44,799 bases of DNA from Chryseosolibacter sp040902445. GTDB lineage: Bacteria; Bacteroidota; Bacteroidia; Cytophagales; Cyclobacteriaceae. The translations under genes and the position numbers were made by a program. The stretch covers positions 1-44,799 of the forward strand of contig JBBDXJ010000062.1 in NCBI GenBank assembly GCA_040902445.1. Direction: 5' to 3'. A model generated the notes under the pieces. The model was given only the letters and a program-made list of their open reading frames with translations. It ran no database searches and was not told where the DNA came from. Positions 33,301 through 41,700 of this stretch are shown in pieces; the stretch's first letter is position 1, and the number at the start of each line of letters is the position of its first letter.

Positions 33301-33420
33301 CACCACAAGTTCAGTACCTTTTTGATATAGCCGCTCGGCTTTGGCTTGCGAAAGCTGATTTTGCCCAATGGCCAACCCTGAAATAGAAATGAAAAAGAGA
33401 ATAATGATGAATAACCTCAC
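30367..33420 (-). CDS. Large secreted TPR protein
   Basis: A 1017-residue protein with a signal peptide (MRLFIIILFFISISGLAIGQ) and more than 20 TPR-type helix pairs filling the rest, for example LSQAKAERLYQKGTELVV at the start and the repeated YYDLA/YAMGYAYYALEDYERAL/YYVAESYYRMKDFVKAL cores. The last 40 residues are charged and probably disordered. It is the first gene of the envelope operon and the barrel gene follows after 7 bases. CpoB, the TPR protein of the proteobacterial Tol-Pal system, and TPR subunits of T9SS are functional precedents for envelope TPR scaffolds, but sequence does not tie this protein to either. Confidence 0.88.
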   Translation of the reverse strand: MRLFIIILFFISISGLAIGQNQLSQAKAERLYQKGTELVVHENFGAARKIFTEFLNEAPATDPRRGEAEYYVAFSALNLNHTDGEKLIDQYISHHPSSPKAATAYYDLAVFFHNDNKFSKASQYFKKVDFPALTQNQQSEGHFKWAYSYFNLKQLDQALEQFNFVKNQSNAFSPAANYYAGFIEYSQGLYSEALTDLKKAETNPSYASIVPYLIANVYYKQKRYDDLIAYAASLQNKTGLQNAKEISMLSAEAYYFKGDYEKAAQAYERFLEDNPDRAEGNLLFRAGYSNYSLNQTDKAISYLSKAAASKDSVSYYASYYLGIMYLKKGEKPLALNAFDFSRKVPNDKKLAEEGTFQFAKVSYDAGRTEQAINEFEKFLTTFRGSAHTNEVKELLAQAYVNGNNFRKAIEYIESLPSKNPQVQQAYQKATYLMGAELFNKNNYSEAALFFEKSLEYPRDQTYDALASFWAGESYSIGRKPQEAIRHYQQVISMGNQADADLSGKTRYAMGYAYYALEDYERALFNFKEFTAKAKKNTPNYADGLIRLADCYYVSKQYDAALSAYGNARNLGSPDNDYILLQTGVINGIKRNYGDSRNNFTALIQNYPKSPYRDEALFQRAQFEIEQGNNQASIDGLSQLIRESSHSKFLPYAYMRRASSYYNLKQYDKTIGDYTTVIRQFPNHPVAEEVLLPLQDALRLAGRAAEFDQYLSQFKRANPDNKGLEEIEFETAKNAFFDQQYPTAVLMLNNFTNAYPQSSRLQEARYYVAESYYRMKDFVKALPLYESLSEDKNFNMGSRVVGRAAEIHFNQGNYRSAISRYHGLERLATNKTEQYTAWTGLMESFYLLSQYDSADVFAKIILEKGAVNAGGQNKASLYLGKSAFARGDFEAAQDEFLNTLNSAQDEYGAEAKYLLAQIFYLKKQYKESYETLLSLTEDFGAYDEWVGKAYLLMADNFVAMDQIFQARATLQSLVEKFPLKPIKDAAASKLKELDSAEADKKRLLEADTLENDSQKDNR

Positions 33421-33490
33421 ATTAAAAAGTTTTTGATATTAAAACTGCCTTGCACGCGAATTATTGCAAAACCAGGACCAAAAGTAAGGG

Positions 33491-33530
33491 ATATAAGGAA
33501 ATAAGGAAATATGCACTAAGGAAATAAGAG
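33491..33530. repeat. AAGGAAATA-type simple repeats in the TPR-holA spacer
   Basis: Three copies of ATAAGGAAAT-like units, two adjacent and one 13 bases later (AAGGAAATAAG). The 274-base spacer 33421-33694 otherwise contains the decayed palindrome at 33598 and no gene I can support. Confidence 0.5.
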
Positions 33531-33597
33531 TATAACGAAGTAACCAGGATGGCAAGGGCGTGCGGCAGGTGACATGGGAAGGATTGTGCGGTAGGTG

Positions 33598-33622
33598 GTA
33601 GGGACACATCATTATGCGTCCC
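33598..33622. repeat. Decayed copy of the GTAGGGACGCAT palindrome
   Basis: GTAGGGACACAT followed by CATTATGCGTCCC matches the perfect palindrome at 18614-18641 with a few differences and a lost right end; GTGCGG occurs just before both copies. Confidence 0.7.
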
Positions 33623-33694
33623 GAATTAACCGGATATAATTAATATACGAAGAATACAGGGGAATTACAAGTAAAAATGAAATTTCCGGGGCAG

Positions 33695-34717
33695 TTAATA
33701 CACGATCCTGAAAATCAATTCCCGCAGTATCTGACCATCGGTATCGGAGCCGGAGTTTACACCTTTTAATTTAAGGTCAGCTTCTCTTAGAGACGAAATG
33801 GTGTAAATAATTTTATCCGTAGGATATTGCCGAAGCGCATATACATAGTCTTTGGCTGCATAGGGACTTATTTTCAGGGTGGTGACCAGGCCTCTGTCGC
33901 TCTTATCCGCGCATTGTGAAGCGGCGAGCAGTTTGCTGAAGAAAGAGTATAAAAAAGCGACGACGGGAATCATCGGGTTTTTGCGTGTGTTGGCCTCAAA
34001 GTAGTTGACGATCTTGTTTGCAAGCAATGTATCTTTTTTGATAATGGCTTTTTGCAATTCAAAGATGTTGTATTCCTTGCTCACCCCCACTCCATTCATT
34101 ACCTGTTCAAGCGAGATACTTTTTTCGGGGGAGGCGATCATTAGTTTGTCGATCTCATTTGTCAACCGGTGAAGGTCGTTACCAACGTATTCGCACAGCG
34201 CCATTACCGCGCGGTCTTCGATGGCGATCTTTTTCTCGCGGGCATATTCTGCGATAAAATCGGGAAGCTGGTTATCGTAAATTTTTTCACACGTAAGAGC
34301 AGTTGTGTACTGATCGATCTTCTTCCACAGATCTTTTCTTTTGTCGAGTGACTTGTGCTTATGACAAAAAACCAAAATTGTAGTAGGGGCAGGGTTCTTG
34401 ATATAGTCCAGCAAAAGTTTGGCACCGTTCTCTTTGTTCAGATCGGGAATTTCCTGGGCTTCCTTTACAATCACCACCTGTTTTTCTGCCATCATCGGAA
34501 ACCGGCGCGCGTGAGTGAGAATTGTTGCCATCACGGCCTCCTTGTTGCCATAAACGATCACCTGGTTAAAACTTTTATCCGCGTCGGGCAGCGCATTTTC
34601 TTCGATGTAATTGGCGATCAGGTCAATATAGAAAGTTTCCTCGCCCTGTAAAAAGTAAACAGGTTCGAACCTTCGCGAATTCAGATCAGTCATTATCTTC
34701 TTTACACTGGCATCCAT
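33695..34717 (-). CDS. holA: DNA polymerase III subunit delta
   Basis: A 340-residue clamp-loader subunit that opens the beta sliding clamp. The N-terminal domain starts with the family's FEPVYFLQGEETFYIDLI, followed by ARRFPMMAEKQVVIVKEAQ, LLDYIKNPAPTTILVFCHK and KKIAIEDRAVMAL; the C-terminal domain has VGNDLHRLTNEIDKL and the collar helices. Like other delta subunits it lacks a functional Walker A. It is followed at its upstream side by a rhomboid gene only 3 bases away on the same strand, so they are one transcription unit. Confidence 0.93.
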   Translation of the reverse strand: MDASVKKIMTDLNSRRFEPVYFLQGEETFYIDLIANYIEENALPDADKSFNQVIVYGNKEAVMATILTHARRFPMMAEKQVVIVKEAQEIPDLNKENGAKLLLDYIKNPAPTTILVFCHKHKSLDKRKDLWKKIDQYTTALTCEKIYDNQLPDFIAEYAREKKIAIEDRAVMALCEYVGNDLHRLTNEIDKLMIASPEKSISLEQVMNGVGVSKEYNIFELQKAIIKKDTLLANKIVNYFEANTRKNPMIPVVAFLYSFFSKLLAASQCADKSDRGLVTTLKISPYAAKDYVYALRQYPTDKIIYTISSLREADLKLKGVNSGSDTDGQILRELIFRIVY

Positions 34718-34720
34718 GCT

Positions 34721-35278
34721 TCAAACTTTTTTTTGTGAACTAAGACCAATAGCGGTATAGATCCCTACAAGGCCCCCTGAAAAGTGTGACTCCCAGGAGA
34801 CGCGCGGATCGGTGGGCAATACCCCGTAGATCACGCCACCATATAAGAGGATGACCACCAGCGAGATCAGCATCGAAATAAAATCTCTTCTGAAAATTCC
34901 GAAAAATATCAAAAAGAAAGCTAAACCATATACCACACCACTGGCCCCGATGTGGTTTGCTTCCTGCCTGCCGAAAATCCACACGAGGATGTTGGTCCAG
35001 AAATAAGCTCTGAAAAAAACGATCCCGGCAATTCTTTCATAGAAAAAAAATAAAACGGTTCCGAGAAAAAGAAGGGGAATGGTGTTGGAAATCAAATGGT
35101 TCAGGCTTCCGTGCAACAAGGGGGCTGTAAAGATACCGATCAAACCCCTGGGTGTCCATGGAACTATTCCGAAAAAGCTTAAGGGCCATCCGTATAAAAA
35201 TTCAACATAAAAACCCGCCCACATCAAAAAAACTAACCGGAAGGGAACCACGGAGCTTCCAAACCAAGACTGATCCAT
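34721..35278 (-). CDS. Rhomboid family intramembrane serine protease
   Basis: A 185-residue six-helix membrane protease. The active site is complete: Ser113 in GASGVVYG on helix 4 and His165 in SHFSGGLVG on helix 6, with His56 and Asn60 of the LLHGSLNHLISN motif on helix 2 that stabilises the oxyanion. This is the compact bacterial form without a cytoplasmic extension. It lies 3 bases upstream of holA and is divergent from the response-regulator gene; substrates are not predictable. Confidence 0.9.
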   Translation of the reverse strand: MDQSWFGSSVVPFRLVFLMWAGFYVEFLYGWPLSFFGIVPWTPRGLIGIFTAPLLHGSLNHLISNTIPLLFLGTVLFFFYERIAGIVFFRAYFWTNILVWIFGRQEANHIGASGVVYGLAFFLIFFGIFRRDFISMLISLVVILLYGGVIYGVLPTDPRVSWESHFSGGLVGIYTAIGLSSQKKV

Positions 35279-35329
35279 GAAATAACGTGATGATTCTGCT
35301 GCAAATAAGGTAAATTACCCGGAATACAC

Positions 35330-35359
35330 TTTGAATTAATCCTTATTTTTATACATTTC
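35330..35359 (+). promoter_or_regulatory. Candidate promoter for the phosphorelay operon
   Basis: TTTG (35330-35333) and TACATTTC (35352-35359), the latter matching TAnnTTTG at seven of eight positions, are separated by 18 bases, close to the usual 19-21. They lie 45 bases before the regulator ATG in the divergent gap. Confidence 0.35.
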
Positions 35360-35403
35360 TTTCCGCTAAATTCACTTTATATTTACCTATCAACTCCCAC
35401 TGC

Positions 35404-36765
35404 ATGTACGAGAAGGATCCGGTTAAAATTTTTGTCGTTGAAGATGACCAAGCGTATACAAAATTTTTAAAATATGTCCTGGCCCTGAATCCGGATTTCG
35501 AAGTTGAATTTTTCACTTCCGGCAAAGAGTGCCTGGACAACCTCCATAAAAACCCGGCTGTTGTTACCCTGGACTATTCCCTTCCGGATATGCCAGGCGA
35601 AAAAGTTCTGAATCAGATCAGGAGTCACGATCCAAATATCAATGTCATCATCGTTTCAGCGCAGGAAAAAATCGGTACTGCAGTGGAATTGCTGAAGCTC
35701 GGGGCTTACGATTATATTTCGAAAGACCACGAAACCAAAGACCGCATCATTAATTCCATTAACAATGCGCGGAATAAAACGTCGCTGATAAAACAGATCG
35801 ACCACCTGAAAAAAGAAATTTCGGAAAAATACGAATTTGAAAAAAGCATCATCGGCACCAGCCCGCCGATTAAAAAAACTTTTGCATTGCTGGAAAAAGC
35901 CTGCACCACCAATATACTGGTTTCAATTTCAGGAGAAACCGGCACGGGCAAGGAATTAGTTGCCAAGGCGATCCATTACAATTCGAAAAGGAAGAACAAA
36001 GCTTTTGTAGCGGTAAACATTGCGGCAATACCCAGGGAGTTAATAGAAAGTGAACTCTTCGGGCATGAAAAAGGTGCCTTTACGGGAGCAATGACACGCC
36101 GCATAGGTAAATTCGAAGAAGCCGACGGCGGAACTATATTTCTCGACGAAATCGGCGATATGGAGGCGAGTCTCCAGGCAAAAATGCTGCGCGTCTTGCA
36201 GGAACGCGAAGTAACGCGCATAGGGGGAAACCAGGTGATCAAACTCGACGTCAGGATCATTTCGGCGACGCATAAAGATCTTGCCGAGGAAGTGAAGGCG
36301 GGCAAGTTCAGGGAGGATTTGTACTATCGCTTACTGGGATTGCCTATCCACCTGCCTCCCCTCAGGGAACGGGGAAATGATGTCATCCTGATTGCCAAAC
36401 ACTTCCTTGATCAGTTTACAAAAGACAATCAGATGCCGCGATTCAAGATCAGCCAGGAAGCACAGGAAAAACTTTTACAATATCCGTTCCCTGGCAACAT
36501 CCGGGAACTCAAATCTATTATTGAACTGGCGGCGGTCATGGGCAGCGACCAGGAGATTAAACCACAGGACATCAGTTTCAACACTTCGACCCGGATCGAA
36601 TCTTTCCTTTACCAGGAAATGCCCATGCAGGAATTTATGTACCGGATCATTCGTCACTTTTTAAACAAATATGATAATAACGTATTGGAGGTTGCAAAAC
36701 GGCTTGACGTTGGCAAGTCTTCTTTATACCGTTATTTAAAAGAAATGGAAGCCGCGGGGATATGA
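35404..36765 (+). CDS. Sigma-54-dependent response regulator (NtrC type)
   Basis: A 453-residue transcription activator. The receiver domain (about 8-125) has the acidic pocket VVEDD, phospho-acceptor Asp57 (VVTLDYSLPD) and Lys107 (YISKDHE). The AAA+ domain (about 148-385) has Walker A GETGTGKE (177-184), the sigma-54-contacting GAFTGA (224-229), Walker B GGTIFLDEIGD and the arginine-finger LREDLYYR-like FREDLYYRL. The C-terminal Fis-type helix-turn-helix reads LNKYDNNVLEVAKRLDVGKS. It should bind enhancer sites and activate sigma-54 promoters when phosphorylated. The downstream kinase overlaps by the 4 bases ATGA, so they are translationally coupled. Confidence 0.96.
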   Translation: MYEKDPVKIFVVEDDQAYTKFLKYVLALNPDFEVEFFTSGKECLDNLHKNPAVVTLDYSLPDMPGEKVLNQIRSHDPNINVIIVSAQEKIGTAVELLKLGAYDYISKDHETKDRIINSINNARNKTSLIKQIDHLKKEISEKYEFEKSIIGTSPPIKKTFALLEKACTTNILVSISGETGTGKELVAKAIHYNSKRKNKAFVAVNIAAIPRELIESELFGHEKGAFTGAMTRRIGKFEEADGGTIFLDEIGDMEASLQAKMLRVLQEREVTRIGGNQVIKLDVRIISATHKDLAEEVKAGKFREDLYYRLLGLPIHLPPLRERGNDVILIAKHFLDQFTKDNQMPRFKISQEAQEKLLQYPFPGNIRELKSIIELAAVMGSDQEIKPQDISFNTSTRIESFLYQEMPMQEFMYRIIRHFLNKYDNNVLEVAKRLDVGKSSLYRYLKEMEAAGI

Positions 36766-38684
36766 AATTTAAACAGTACGTTCGCAAAGGTTCTTTTTAT
36801 GCAGCTGTCGTTGAAGATGGATCAGACCTGATCTTTATCGTCGACTTTGAGGGCAACATCCACTACCATAATGCATCGGTCAAAGATACGCTTGGTTACC
36901 GGGCGAAAAGTCTGACAGGCAAGAACTTCTTTGACTTTATCCCTGCTGCAGCAGTAAATGATCTGAAACAGAAATTCAGGCAAAGCCAGAAACGAGCCTA
37001 CACGGAAAAAGTAGAAATACAATTTCTCTGCACTGATCGGTCTTATAAATTCCTTGAATTCAACGCGATTAATCTGAAGCACAAAGAAGGATTAAACGGA
37101 TATATTCTCGATTGCCGTGACATCACTCAGCGCAAACGCGATGCCGAGGAACTGGTGAGGTTGCAGAAAGCTAAGGAGCAATTTCTGGCCAACATCAGCC
37201 ATGAGATCAGGACTCCTATTAATGGTATCGCAGGAATGGCCGGACTTCTAAGTCAGGATTCAAGTCCTGAGGAACGGGCGACCTACCTGAACGCCATCAA
37301 ACACTCCGCTGAAAATCTGAAGGTCATTATAAATGATATTCTCGATCTGGCAGCAATTGAATCAGGCAAGTTGCGTCTCGAAAAGATTTCTTTCAACCTG
37401 CACGATCTTCTTCCTTCCCTTATCGGGATGTTTGCTTACCAGGCAAAGGAGAAAAAAATTTCCCTCGATTATAAGATCCACTCTTCGCTGAACCGCATCC
37501 TGCTGGGCGACCCCGTGCGATTGAATCAGATCCTGATCAACCTTATCAGCAACGCAGTTAAATTTACCCACAGCGGTGAAATTCAGGTTCTCTGTTCAGC
37601 AGAGCAAAAGAAAAAATCGGAATGCATTGTAAAAATTCAGGTGATTGATACAGGTGTGGGAGTTCCTTCAGACAAACTTGATACAATCTTTGAGAGTTTT
37701 AGCCAGGCCGATGCAAGCGTTACCCGGAAATACGGTGGCAGTGGCCTGGGTCTAACCATAGTGAAACAACTCGTGGAACTACAGCACGGCACCATTGAAG
37801 TGAAAAGTGAAGAACACAAGGGATCTAATTTTATCGTAAGGGTTCCCTACAGCTTCACAAGATCCGAACGTTTAAAGAAAGCAGCGATACCGAAAACGAC
37901 CGCATCCCTCGCAGGAAAAATGCTGAATGAAATGAAAGTACTGCTTGTAGAAGACAATGACATCAACAGGTTGTATGCGAAAAGTATTCTCCAGCAGTGG
38001 CATTGCTCTGTGGATATTGCCGAGAACGGTCTGGTCGCAATTGAAAAGATCAAAAACAATTTTTACGATGTAGTTTTAATGGATGTTCAGATGCCGGTGA
38101 TGGATGGTTATGAGGCAACCAGGGCGATCAGGCTTATGGATTCACACATGCGCAACGCTCCGATCGTTGCACTCACGGCAAATGCCACGAAGACTGATAT
38201 CGAAAAGTGCCTTTCCTCAGGCATGAACGACTATCTTCCGAAGCCTTTCACGCCCGACGATCTATACCGCAAGATATTCCGGGAGCTTAAGATCAAAACA
38301 CAGAAAAACGGTAAAGCAAAAAAAGCCGTTTCCGACAAAAGATCTGGCTTTGATCTGGCGTATTTGCGCTCCGTATCAGATAACAACCAGGAATTTCTTC
38401 GGGAAATGATCCACACATTCATTAACAGCATTCCAACCGTGCTGGAGGACATGCAGATTGCCCTGTCGGATAAAAACTGGAAAAAACTTTCCAGCCTTGC
38501 ACATCAGATAAAACCATCCTTCGGATTGATGGGTATTGAGCCGCTGCGGAAAACAGTGTTTTTCATTGAAGAAAATGCCGATCAAAAAAGCAATCTTCCG
38601 CAGTTAAGCCGTACAACGGAGGAGTTTATTCTCGACTGTTCAAAAGTGATCACAGATCTGAAAAAGGAGTTCATTACCAACTAA
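36762..38684 (+). CDS. Soluble hybrid histidine kinase (PAS-HisKA-HATPase-REC-Hpt)
   Basis: A 640-residue kinase without transmembrane helices, so it senses an internal signal. Domains in order: PAS (about 12-125, with GYRAKSLTGKNFFDFI), HisKA with His147 in FLANISHEIRTPINGIAGM, HATPase with the N box NLISNAVKFTHSG, VIDTGVGVP and GGSGLGLTIVKQL, a receiver domain with Asp441 (VLMDVQMPVMDG) and Lys494 (YLPKPF), and a C-terminal Hpt with His581 (LAHQIKPSFGLMG). With Asp57 of the upstream regulator this makes a full His-Asp-His-Asp relay from two genes. The PAS pocket has no haem or FAD signature I can recognise. Confidence 0.95.
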   Translation: MKFKQYVRKGSFYAAVVEDGSDLIFIVDFEGNIHYHNASVKDTLGYRAKSLTGKNFFDFIPAAAVNDLKQKFRQSQKRAYTEKVEIQFLCTDRSYKFLEFNAINLKHKEGLNGYILDCRDITQRKRDAEELVRLQKAKEQFLANISHEIRTPINGIAGMAGLLSQDSSPEERATYLNAIKHSAENLKVIINDILDLAAIESGKLRLEKISFNLHDLLPSLIGMFAYQAKEKKISLDYKIHSSLNRILLGDPVRLNQILINLISNAVKFTHSGEIQVLCSAEQKKKSECIVKIQVIDTGVGVPSDKLDTIFESFSQADASVTRKYGGSGLGLTIVKQLVELQHGTIEVKSEEHKGSNFIVRVPYSFTRSERLKKAAIPKTTASLAGKMLNEMKVLLVEDNDINRLYAKSILQQWHCSVDIAENGLVAIEKIKNNFYDVVLMDVQMPVMDGYEATRAIRLMDSHMRNAPIVALTANATKTDIEKCLSSGMNDYLPKPFTPDDLYRKIFRELKIKTQKNGKAKKAVSDKRSGFDLAYLRSVSDNNQEFLREMIHTFINSIPTVLEDMQIALSDKNWKKLSSLAHQIKPSFGLMGIEPLRKTVFFIEENADQKSNLPQLSRTTEEFILDCSKVITDLKKEFITN

Positions 38685-38726
38685 ATCCAATCTCTTATTC
38701 CCCTTATTCCCCTCATGACCCGGTAC

Positions 38727-41700
38727 CTAGTGCCTGTTCATCACCGCGATCTTCTTATACATGACCACCTTATTTTGCGATCTGAATTGCACAAAATAAA
38801 TTCCATTTGACAGTACATTGAGCTCCACCTCTTGTGGCGTTGTCAGGTCGTGATTAATTTCTCCTTCAATAATAGTCACACCACGCTGGTCGATGATCCT
38901 GTAGGTATAGTCTCTCGTCAGCGGATTGTCCAATTTGAAGTTGATATGTTTCGAAGCCGGGTTGGGGTACACATGAATAGCCCTGATCTCCGCATCAAAA
39001 GGATTGTCTTCAATGCCTACTACCGGCGCTCCGTCCTTCACAGGCGCCTTGATGATAGAGGACTGAAGGATGTAATGGTTCAATTTATCCTGAACAAAAG
39101 TAATTAGGTAAAGGTTGTTCGGGTTCGTAATAGGCACATCAACCGGATAATCGATCGGTACGGTGAGGCTATCGCCATACGTCCAGGTACGGTTTTCAGT
39201 CCTTCCGCCACTTTCCCACAACAGTTTTCGCAGGACGTTCTTATTTCCGGAAATATCACCTTCCACAAGGGCTGTGTGGAGTATTACCGGAGTGGTGAAG
39301 TCTGCCAGGCTGTCCATGTAAGTAAATGTTACCGCACCCACAAGCGGACTTGAAGCTGATTGGGTTGCATACAACGTATCGGTTATTTGGAATTTAGGAT
39401 CATCCAAGGCTCTACGGTCTATTTCGATGTCATCGATCCATGCATGGTCACCGTTAAATTTTATAATCGGACTATTGGATTTGTTATACGGAGAATCGCC
39501 AATAATACCGTCCATAACTGTATTATCTGACTCGGCTATGCTATAAATGAAGGCGCGTGTAGCAGGGTCTGTAGGGTTATCATCATTCAGCTGGTCAAAT
39601 CCACCGTTCGCAAGGTGGTATTGAATTCTGATGAAGTCAGATTTCGTTTTAGCACCAGATAACGTTTGGTTTGTATAAAGGTTATCAAGGTATACCCTGG
39701 CCTGCGTTCCGATATTGTCATTAGTAAAGTGCTCCACCAGAACCGTTCGTTTCTTTTCACCAATATAAATATCGTCGAACGCAAAGCCATTGAGAACGCT
39801 GTCAGGCAGGTTGTCGTTGTTGCTACCGTAAGCTATTCTGAATACGACAAGATCTCTTTCCGCGACGGGTATTTCATCCAGGTTAAACCGCGCATTTTTC
39901 CATCCGTAGGTTTTACCCGACCAGGCAAAGTTATCCTGACCTCCGGGTGCACCGGGAATATTTTTGCTGTTGTACCAATTGATACCTCTCTTTTCAGCAT
40001 CGCCAATCGTCTTCCATGTCGCACCACCCGTGGTAGAATATTGCACCACCGCGCCGTCAAAATTCTCCTGTGAGTGCGACCAGTAATTGAGCGACATCAT
40101 TGGCCGTTCAATGGCCGTTAAGTCAAGGCATGGGCCAGTAACTTCCGTGCTGTCATTTTGGTAATATGTGCTGTAGTCCGTGACAGCGTCGGGATTTCCT
40201 CCGGTCCACCATGCATTGATACCGGAATTTGCACTGTTGATCTCTGTTCCATCTGGTGTACCAAATATCCAACTGTATTGACCGATTTTGTTGACATCAT
40301 TGTGAGAAGAAGTTTCTACCCACGTTCCTTTGCCGTTTTCGAAATTCTCCGAATAACCCTTGGTTGGTGTGGGTTTATTATAATCGAGAATAAAGATACG
40401 TTTTGTCACAGCGTTCACACATCCGTCATCTGTGCTAATAATGAGTTTTACATTATAGATCTGGAAGTTCGTATACGTGTGACGAGGATCCTTGTAAGTA
40501 TTTGACGTTCTTCCGGAATGGGTATTAGCCGGCACTGCTTTGTTAGGAACTCCAAAACCAAGTGTATCGCCATCCTGGAAATCCCATGAGTATTGAATAA
40601 TGTTTCCAATACCAGGGTTGGAAAGATCTTTAAATTCCGTCGTTTCTGTTTGCACACATATTTTGCTCCATGTGAAATCAGGTTTAGGAGGATTACTTAC
40701 GCGAATCACACGGGTTGTATCGTGCTGGCATCCCTGGTTTGTTGTAACGGTAAGGCTAAGGGTCTTAAAACCTTCCGTCACATACTGATATGTAGGATTT
40801 CGAGAAACTCCATCATTTCCATTACCGCCCTCACCGTACGTCCATGACCATTTATTGATCGTACCCGCCGAGAGATTATTTGTGATGATGGAGTTGTCCT
40901 GATAAGTAATAATATCTTCGATACAGCTGTTCTGGACATCAATTATTGCCCTCGGCGCAGAGTTCACAATAAGAACTTTGGTCAGCGTATCAGTTGCATT
41001 GGCTGTATTTGTAAATATATATTCTACCAGGTAAGTTCCACCAGGCAGGTTTTTGGTGTTGATGCGGTATCCGTTTACACCGTCAAATACGATACGGGGT
41101 CCCAACACAGGACTTGGAGATCTGAACGATGCCGCATTCGCGGAAGGGTCATTCCAATCCGGATTTCCGATCAATCGCAATAAATCATTGGTGCCAGAGT
41201 TCTCGCAAATAACCAACCTTCCCTGCGCATCTATATCGCTCGGCTCTTCGATATTGAAATCAATTTCCGTTACAGGATTTACAATAGTCGTCTGCGAGAT
41301 AGAATTAGTACAGCCTTCTGCATCAGTATAAGTGTACGTAATGATTTTTGACCCGTAGCCTGCGTTTGACGGATAGAACTGACTTGTTCCCGCAAGGATA
41401 CCAGGACCGGTGAAAATTCCGATTCCAGGGGAGACGGGGAACCCATTCAGGGTTACCATGTCACTGTTTTCGGCATAGGCAGGATCCAAACCAAATAGCG
41501 CCACACCCGGGAGTTTATTGATCGTGATGGTTACCTGATCAGAAACTATGGAACAAGGCCCACCTGCATCCGGATCATCGGTCGTTAACGTAAGGGTTAT
41601 TGTACCTGCGCTGATATCGCCCGCAGTCAGATTATACATGGACGCCGGATTATTGACATCACTAAACCTGGTAGGACCGCTGCCTCCGCTCCATGTGACA

